64,000 bases of DNA from Heyndrickxia ginsengihumi (GTDB lineage Bacteria; Bacillota; Bacilli; Bacillales; Bacillaceae_C). The notes under the pieces were generated by a model. It did no database searches, was not told where the DNA came from, and worked only from the letters and a program-made list of their open reading frames with translations. Position numbers and translations under genes: made by a program. How positions within the stretch are numbered: position 1 is the stretch's first letter; each line of letters opens with the position of its first letter. Location of the stretch: contig NZ_JAAIWK010000007.1 in the NCBI RefSeq assembly GCF_011008565.1, positions 1-64,000 on the forward strand, given 5' to 3'. This document shows, piece by piece, positions 58,515-64,000 of this stretch.

Positions 58515-59528
58515 ATGGCAACGAGGGATAAAGTATTATCGGGAAAAGAAAAGGCTGCAATTTTACTGATTTCATTAGGACCTGATGTATCAGCATCTGT
58601 TTATAAACATTTGACAGAAGAAGAAATTGAAAAATTAACCTTGGAAATTTCAAGTATACGAAAGGTTCCAGGTGAAGCAAAAGAAGATGTTTTGGAAGAA
58701 TTCCACCAAATAGCATTGGCACAGGATTATATTGCCCAAGGTGGGATTGGCTATGCGAAGACAGTATTAGAAAAGGCACTAGGTGCTGAACAAGCAATTT
58801 CTATCATCAATCGCCTAACTTCTTCCCTGCAAGTACGGCCTTTTGATTTTGCTAGAAAAGCAGATTCATCCCAAATTTTGAATTTTATTCAAGATGAACA
58901 CCCACAAACAATTGCGCTAGTTCTATCTTATCTAGAACCTGAAAAGGCTGGAAAGATTCTATCTGAGTTATCTCCAGAGGTGCAGGGAGATATCGCGCGT
59001 AGGATTGCTTTAATGGAAGGTACTTCGCCAGAAATCATTAGTGAAGTAGAGGCGATCTTAGAAAAAAAACTATCAGCAACTGTTACTCAAGATTATACGC
59101 AAACAGGCGGAATTGAATCAGTTGTGGAAGTGTTAAATGGTGTTGACCGTACAACGGAAAAGACAATTTTGGATTCGTTGGAAATGAAGGATCCTGCATT
59201 AGCTGATGAAATTAAAAAGAGAATGTTTGTATTTGATGATATCGTTACACTTGATAACCGTTCGATTCAACGTGTGATTCGTGAATGTGAAAATGAAGAC
59301 TTGTTGTTAGCATTAAAAGCAACAACAGACGAAGTAAAAGAAATTGTATTTCGAAATATGTCTAGTAGAATGGTTGAGTCTATTAAAGAGGAAATGGAAT
59401 ACATGGGACCAGTACGTTTACGAGAGGTTGAAGACGCGCAGTCCAGAATTGTATCTATCATTCGTAGACTCGAGGAAACAGGAGAAATTATCATCGCTCG
59501 TAATGGAGGAGATGATATCATTGTCTAA
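58515..59528 (+). CDS. fliG: Flagellar motor switch protein FliG
   Basis: A C-ring protein that couples the stator to rotation and switching. The 337 residues have N, middle and C domains: GKEKAAILLISLGPD, DEHPQTIALVLSYLEPEKA (EHPQ motif), and the torque helix region FVFDDIVTLDNRSIQRVIRE with charged residues. It ends with GGDDIIV. A GTG at 58509 overlaps the SD GGGAGG; the ATG at 58515 is preferred. It overlaps fliH by 8 nt. Confidence 0.97.
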   Translation: MATRDKVLSGKEKAAILLISLGPDVSASVYKHLTEEEIEKLTLEISSIRKVPGEAKEDVLEEFHQIALAQDYIAQGGIGYAKTVLEKALGAEQAISIINRLTSSLQVRPFDFARKADSSQILNFIQDEHPQTIALVLSYLEPEKAGKILSELSPEVQGDIARRIALMEGTSPEIISEVEAILEKKLSATVTQDYTQTGGIESVVEVLNGVDRTTEKTILDSLEMKDPALADEIKKRMFVFDDIVTLDNRSIQRVIRECENEDLLLALKATTDEVKEIVFRNMSSRMVESIKEEMEYMGPVRLREVEDAQSRIVSIIRRLEETGEIIIARNGGDDIIV

Positions 59529-60285
59529 AATTATTAAGCCACGTGGAGCAATTAGATTGGATACTTCTACAAAAGTAATAGGTGTCCGGTCATTATCATT
59601 TATTGCAAATGACGAAAACAGTGAAAATTCTATTGAATCAGAAGTTAGACAGCAATTGATGACGAAGTATCAGGCGGAGGCGGCAAATATACTTGAACAA
59701 AGTAAAGCTGAAGCAGAAATCATCAAGGGAAAAATTGCAGAAGAAAAACGGCAATGGGAACTTGAAAGACAAGAGTATAGGAAGCAAGCTGAAAGAGAAG
59801 GATTTGAAGAGGGGTTATTAAAAGGACAGACTGAGGGCTTCAACCAATTTAAAGAAAAGATCGAGGAAGCAAAACAAATTGTAGACCTTTCAAAAATTCA
59901 ATTAACGAAGTATATAGAGAGCTCTGAAAAAAATATTTTAGATATTGCAATGATTGCTGCTGAAAAAATATTAAAGCAAACATTGACAGAGTCACCTGAA
60001 TCATTTCTTCCTATTGTTAAGGCAGTATTAAAGGAAGCAATTGAATTTAAAGAAGTCAATCTTCATGTATATCCATCGCAATATAGTCTAATTATGAATC
60101 AAAAAATTGAACTTGATGCCATTTTTCCGAATGATACGAAGCTATATATATATCCGGATGAAGATCTTAAAGAATTCCAGTGCTATATTGAATCAGATTA
60201 TGGCAGAATTGATGCCAGCATAGATAGTCAATTAACAGAACTCAAACAAAAATTGGGAGAGTTTATTGAGGATGAAATGAATTGA
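59521..60285 (+). CDS. fliH: Flagellar assembly protein FliH
   Basis: A negative regulator and stator-like peripheral stalk for the FliI ATPase. The 254 residues have an Ala/Glu/Lys-rich helical N-terminal half (about 40-110, EQSKAEAEIIKGKIAEEKRQ) with a small GxxxG-like segment (EGFEEGLLKGQTEGF) and a C-terminal domain with VHPD-like VYPSQYSLI and YGRIDASIDSQL. The frame extends far upstream inside fliG. GGAGGA is 10 nt before the TTG at 59521, better than the ATG at 59512, which is only 2 nt from it. Confidence 0.93.
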   Translation: MSKIIKPRGAIRLDTSTKVIGVRSLSFIANDENSENSIESEVRQQLMTKYQAEAANILEQSKAEAEIIKGKIAEEKRQWELERQEYRKQAEREGFEEGLLKGQTEGFNQFKEKIEEAKQIVDLSKIQLTKYIESSEKNILDIAMIAAEKILKQTLTESPESFLPIVKAVLKEAIEFKEVNLHVYPSQYSLIMNQKIELDAIFPNDTKLYIYPDEDLKEFQCYIESDYGRIDASIDSQLTELKQKLGEFIEDEMN

Positions 60286-61607
60286 AAGCTCATGAACTTA
60301 TTCATATTATGCCTAGCATTAATACCTTTAAATACTATGGAAAAGTTAAAAGAGTGATTGGATTGATGATTGAGTCACAGGGTCCTGAAAGTTCGATTGG
60401 TGAAGTATGTTTTATACGGGTTCAAAGTAAATCAGGTATGAAACGTATTCTGGCAGAAGTAGTTGGCTTCCGCGATGGAAATGTTATTTTAATGCCCTAC
60501 ACAAATGTTCAAGAAATCTCACCTGGAAGTTTAGTAGAAGCTACTGGGAAATCGCTAGAAGTAAAAGTCGGACAAGCGTTGCTTGGTAAAGTAATTGATT
60601 CCCTTGGTAATCCAATGAGTATGGAGCCGCTGCCGAAAGGTTTAAAATCAATTCCAATTGACAGAACTCCTCCGAATCCACTTAAGCGCCCGCCAATTAG
60701 AGAATCAATTGAACTAGGGGTTCGCGCAATTGACAGCCTATTAACGGTTGGTTTAGGACAAAGAATCGGTATTTTTGCTGGAAGCGGCGTAGGAAAAAGC
60801 ACGCTTTTAGGAATGATTGCCCGCAACACAAATGCGGATATTAATGTGATTGCATTAATAGGTGAACGAGGCAGAGAAGTACGGGAGTTCATCGAACGAG
60901 ATCTTGGTGAAGAAGGGTTAAAAAGATCTATCGTTGTCGTTGCAACTTCAGATCAACCTGCATTAATGCGAATTAAAGCTGCATATACGGCTACTTCGAT
61001 TGCAGAATTTTTTCGGGATCAAGGGATGAATGTGATGTTTATGATGGATTCCGTCACACGTGTGGCAATGGCTCAGCGCGAAGTTGGGTTAGCTATTGGT
61101 GAGCCTCCTGCTACAAAAGGCTATACACCATCCGTTTTTGCGATTTTACCGAAATTACTTGAAAGAACAGGTACAAATGAATTCGGTACTATTACCGGTA
61201 TATACACGGTACTTGTTGATGGTGATGATATGAATGAACCGATTGCAGATACTGTGCGTGGGATATTAGATGGACACTTTGTACTAGATCGCAATCTTGC
61301 TAATAAAGGGCAATATCCAGCAATTGATATTTTACGAAGTGTAAGCCGTTTGATGAATGAGCTGGCGAGTGAACGGCATCGAAAAGCAGCAGAGAAAATA
61401 CGAGAACAATTAAGTACGTATCTCAATTCGGAAGATTTAATTAATATTGGCGCATATAAACCAGGTGCTTCAAAAGAAATAGATGAAGCAATAGCACAGT
61501 ATCCAAAAATCGTTTCATTTATTAAGCAAAGCACTGGGTTAAAAATGAGTAAAAGTGAAAGTGTTGAAGCACTTATTCAATTAGCTGAAACAGGTGAGTG
61601 GAAGTGA
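60282..61607 (+). CDS. fliI: Flagellum-specific ATP synthase FliI
   Basis: The export ATPase that unfolds and delivers substrates to the flagellar type III gate. The 441 residues are F1-beta-like: Walker A GIFAGSGVGKSTLLG, IGERGREVREFIE, Walker B VMFMMDSVTRVAMAQREVGLA and GEPPATKGYTPSVFA. The start is TTG at 60282, overlapping the fliH stop codon; GAGG lies about 10 nt upstream. fliJ overlaps its 3' end. Confidence 0.97.
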   Translation: MKAHELIHIMPSINTFKYYGKVKRVIGLMIESQGPESSIGEVCFIRVQSKSGMKRILAEVVGFRDGNVILMPYTNVQEISPGSLVEATGKSLEVKVGQALLGKVIDSLGNPMSMEPLPKGLKSIPIDRTPPNPLKRPPIRESIELGVRAIDSLLTVGLGQRIGIFAGSGVGKSTLLGMIARNTNADINVIALIGERGREVREFIERDLGEEGLKRSIVVVATSDQPALMRIKAAYTATSIAEFFRDQGMNVMFMMDSVTRVAMAQREVGLAIGEPPATKGYTPSVFAILPKLLERTGTNEFGTITGIYTVLVDGDDMNEPIADTVRGILDGHFVLDRNLANKGQYPAIDILRSVSRLMNELASERHRKAAEKIREQLSTYLNSEDLINIGAYKPGASKEIDEAIAQYPKIVSFIKQSTGLKMSKSESVEALIQLAETGEWK

Positions 61608-62050
61608 AGTATCATTTTAAGTTTGAAAAAATATTAGATGTGAAAAATAGAGAAAAAGAGGAAGCACTTTCCACCTATCAACGATCATTGCAAGCATTTG
61701 AAAATGTTGCTAAAGAACTATATTCATTATTAAAGAAAAAAGAAGATTTAGAAGCTTTGCAGGCCCAAAAAATTATTTCAGGATTATCTGTACAAGAAAT
61801 AAGGCATAATCAGCATTTTTTGGCGGAAATAGAAAAATCAATAAGTTATTATCAACAGTTATTAATAAAAGCAAGAAATCGCTTGAACTGGAATCAGCAA
61901 CAATTACAAGAAAAAAATATTGAAGTGAAGAAGTTTGAAAAAATTAAAGATAAAGATTATCAATCCTTTCTGCAAGATATTCGTACCCAAGAAGAAAAAC
62001 AAATGGATGAAATTTCAAATCTTCAATTTTTTCGTAATGTGAGAAGTTAG
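61604..62050 (+). CDS. fliJ: Flagellar export chaperone FliJ
   Basis: A coiled-coil, gamma-subunit-like factor that stimulates the export gate. The 148 residues are almost entirely charged helix, beginning MKYHFKFEKILDVKNREKE and containing SGLSVQEIRHNQHFLAEIE and LQEKNIEVKKFEKIKDK, which resemble Bacillus FliJ. A GTG at 61598 is in frame, but AGGTGAG sits before the GTG at 61604. It overlaps the fliI stop codon by 4 nt. Confidence 0.94.
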   Translation: MKYHFKFEKILDVKNREKEEALSTYQRSLQAFENVAKELYSLLKKKEDLEALQAQKIISGLSVQEIRHNQHFLAEIEKSISYYQQLLIKARNRLNWNQQQLQEKNIEVKKFEKIKDKDYQSFLQDIRTQEEKQMDEISNLQFFRNVRS

Positions 62051-62058
62051 GTGAGAAT

Positions 62059-62670
62059 ATGAAAAAAGCCATTGAAGTAGATAACGAAGTAGAATTGGAT
62101 GAAAAATCAGGCAGTAAATTGCAATGGATGTTGTATGTTATTGTTATTCCACTTTTATTTGCCGTTGCAATGGGGCTCGTAATCGCAACATTTTCAGGTA
62201 TTAATGTGATAACTGAAGCGAAAAAAGTAACAAGCATTTTTAACGGAGATAGTAAACATACCGATTCTGAGCAAAATAGTGAGGATACGATCAATCAATA
62301 TAAAGGACAAATTGACAGTCTCAATACAAAAATTAAAGATAGAGATTACGAAATTAAACAGCTGCAATCAACATTAGATACAAAAAATCAAAAGGTTAAA
62401 CAATTGCAACTTGAAATCACAAACTTAAAAAATAAGTTGAGTGAGGCAAGTAAGACTGCTGCTCAGAATAAAAAATCAATTAAAAATATTGTCAGCACGT
62501 ATGAGAATATGTCTCCTACAAGTGCGGCGCCAATTATTGAAAAGATGTCTGACAGTGATGCGACAAGAATATTAGCAAATTTGAGTCCAGAGACATTAGC
62601 GAAAGTTCTCGAAGCAATGGATGCTAAAAATGCAGCTAAATATACTCAGTTATTGTCAGCGAAAAACTAA
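62059..62670 (+). CDS. ylxF: YlxF: MotE-like flagellar operon protein
   Basis: An operon-conserved membrane protein between fliJ and fliK; related MotE proteins are periplasmic chaperones for the MotC stator in other bacteria. The 203 residues have one TM helix (about 25-48, LYVIVIPLLFAVAMGLVIA), a long extracytoplasmic coiled coil (about 75-150) and a C-terminal MgtE-N-like helical repeat (SPTSAAPIIEKMSDSDATR, ILANLSPETLAKVLEAM). The function in this host is inferred only from family and place. Confidence 0.9.
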   Translation: MKKAIEVDNEVELDEKSGSKLQWMLYVIVIPLLFAVAMGLVIATFSGINVITEAKKVTSIFNGDSKHTDSEQNSEDTINQYKGQIDSLNTKIKDRDYEIKQLQSTLDTKNQKVKQLQLEITNLKNKLSEASKTAAQNKKSIKNIVSTYENMSPTSAAPIIEKMSDSDATRILANLSPETLAKVLEAMDAKNAAKYTQLLSAKN

Positions 62671-62713
62671 CTAAATAAAAAGAATCATGTTTTATTTGAA
62701 AGGAGGTGAAAAA

Positions 62714-64000
62714 GTGAATATAGGTAGTTTGCAGATGAATTCTGATCCTATGCTAATGATGCAAACACAAGAACCAAATGAAATTGTAACATCAAATAAT
62801 TTTTTAAGCCTATGGCAAGGGATGAATGGGGATCAGCAAGGCGATGGAAGTCAAAAAGCAGTGCCATCGAGCATTACGGATCAATTGCAGAGTATATTGG
62901 ATTGTTTAACAGGAGATGAAACGAATACTGTGAATAATGGCGATGGTTCCATTACTCTTGCAAATGCAGATAAACAAATATTGTCAAAATTATTAAAGCA
63001 AATTGGGAGTTTGACAAATAAAACGAATGTTAGTATTCAAAAGAAAATGTTAGAAACAAAAAATGCGCTTGAGAATGGTGATGACATAACAGCGTTAGTA
63101 AACTTGGTACAATTAATAGGGCAAATGCCAGTTGAGGATCTCCAAAAATTAGACAAAAGCTCATTACAGAAGCTTTTTCAACAAGCCAACGCTGTTCAAA
63201 ATCAAGAGACATCCTCTGTCCAAGCTGGTATCCAACTATTAAAAATGTCAGAGACAAAGGATGTTTTAATAGTAAAAATTAAAAAAGCATTAACTCAGCT
63301 GAATACTGGTAATGAAGGAGAAAAGGCTTCAAGCAATTTGTTTAATGAACCGTATACTACTTGTGGAGCTATAGCCAAATATTTACGCAACTATGGACAG
63401 GAAAATACACAAACAAAGACTTTAAGTAGTGGTGTAAATATGAATGTCATATTAAATAAGGTAATAGATCAGTTAAATAATTTTGTCGGTAATGCGGATG
63501 TTAGTAGCAAGCAGAAGCTAGCAGAAAGTATGCTTGCTCTAAAAAATGGGGATATACAAGAAGCGACTGTAAAAGTGCTTGATGTGTTGAACAATACACC
63601 GTCAAAACTATTACTATCTATTGGAAATACAAAAGATTCTCATGAAATAAAGAGCCAGCAAAATCAATTGACTCTTAATCTTTTAAAAACAGATGGAATT
63701 CTGAAAAATGCCTATACCCGTGCTGTAGAGAATGTTAAAAAAACATCGCAAATGTCCGCAGACAATCATCAGGAAGAAGCGGCTAATAATACAGTGAATT
63801 CTATGGGGGCATTAATGACAAAAACAGAACAGTACGTTTTACACGTTAGCGGAGAAGGAAAGAGTGCTTCATATCAGCAGTTCGTAGCAGATTTTTCGAA
63901 TATTTTACAACGTGCAAATCTTACTAAAGATACTGGTACAAATAAGCTATTTATTAAATTGAATCCAGAGAATTTAGGATCTTTAAAAATTGAGTTAATT
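62714..64000 (+). CDS. fliK: Flagellar hook-length control protein FliK (partial, 3' end outside window)
   Basis: Measures hook length and triggers the FlhB export-specificity switch. The frame starts with GTG at 62714 after AGGAGGTG and stays open for 429 codons to the window edge. It has a long Asn/Gln/Ser/Lys-rich N-terminal and central region. The last visible residues, LFIKLNPENLGSLKIELI, are the start of the conserved FliK C-terminal domain. No stop codon is seen, so the gene continues beyond the window. The order fliJ-ylxF-fliK matches B. subtilis. Confidence 0.93.
   Translation, partial: MNIGSLQMNSDPMLMMQTQEPNEIVTSNNFLSLWQGMNGDQQGDGSQKAVPSSITDQLQSILDCLTGDETNTVNNGDGSITLANADKQILSKLLKQIGSLTNKTNVSIQKKMLETKNALENGDDITALVNLVQLIGQMPVEDLQKLDKSSLQKLFQQANAVQNQETSSVQAGIQLLKMSETKDVLIVKIKKALTQLNTGNEGEKASSNLFNEPYTTCGAIAKYLRNYGQENTQTKTLSSGVNMNVILNKVIDQLNNFVGNADVSSKQKLAESMLALKNGDIQEATVKVLDVLNNTPSKLLLSIGNTKDSHEIKSQQNQLTLNLLKTDGILKNAYTRAVENVKKTSQMSADNHQEEAANNTVNSMGALMTKTEQYVLHVSGEGKSASYQQFVADFSNILQRANLTKDTGTNKLFIKLNPENLGSLKIELI

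Overview
This 64 kb window is a low-G+C chromosomal core segment from a motile, endospore-forming member of the Bacillaceae. The evidence is protein similarity to Bacillus subtilis (recalled, not searched), conserved gene order, strong AGGAGG-type ribosome binding sites, frequent TTG/GTG starts, and an intact 26-residue spoVM gene. I cannot place the genus from sequence alone.

Layout. 1-4.8 kb: rqcH (minus strand) diverges from a P-type Ca2+-ATPase gene. 4.9-19.3 kb: yloC-remA-gmk-rpoZ, coaBC-priA-def-fmt-rsmB, the prpC-prkC-rsgA-rpe cluster, thiN and spoVM. rpmB (minus strand) then sits opposite a yloU-fakA-sdaAB-sdaAA-recG block. 26.2-30 kb: the fapR-plsX-fabD-fabG-acpA fatty-acid/phospholipid operon, with a FapR operator next to a good sigma-A promoter. 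30.4-41 kb: rnc-smc-ftsY, ylxM-ffh-rpsP-khpA, and ylqD-rimM-trmD-rplS (ribosome, SRP and chromosome segregation). 41.1-48.5 kb: lepB, rbgA, rnhB, an uncharacterised pair ylqG/ylqH, sucCD and dprA. 48.8-55.3 kb: topA, xerC, hslV-hslU and codY. From 55.7 kb to the right edge: the start of the fla/che operon, flgB-flgC-fliE-fliF-fliG-fliH-fliI-fliJ-ylxF-fliK, with fliK cut off by the window end.

Almost everything is conserved housekeeping sequence. There is no tRNA or rRNA gene, CRISPR array, insertion sequence or prophage that I can see. The less ordinary material is: (i) a FliK-like/FlhB-fragment-like gene pair (ylqG/ylqH) outside the flagellar operon; (ii) rlmN and trmFO missing from the places where B. 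subtilis carries them, the latter replaced by about 500 bp holding two tiny SD-preceded ORFs; (iii) two families of dispersed structured intergenic repeats, one copy of each lying side by side between ftsY and ylxM-ffh; and (iv) some regulatory sites. I found no convincing new multi-gene system; the ylqG/ylqH pair is the best candidate for unexplained biology.

Starts were re-chosen by hand from Shine-Dalgarno position and family N-termini. Comparisons to B. subtilis are from memory.
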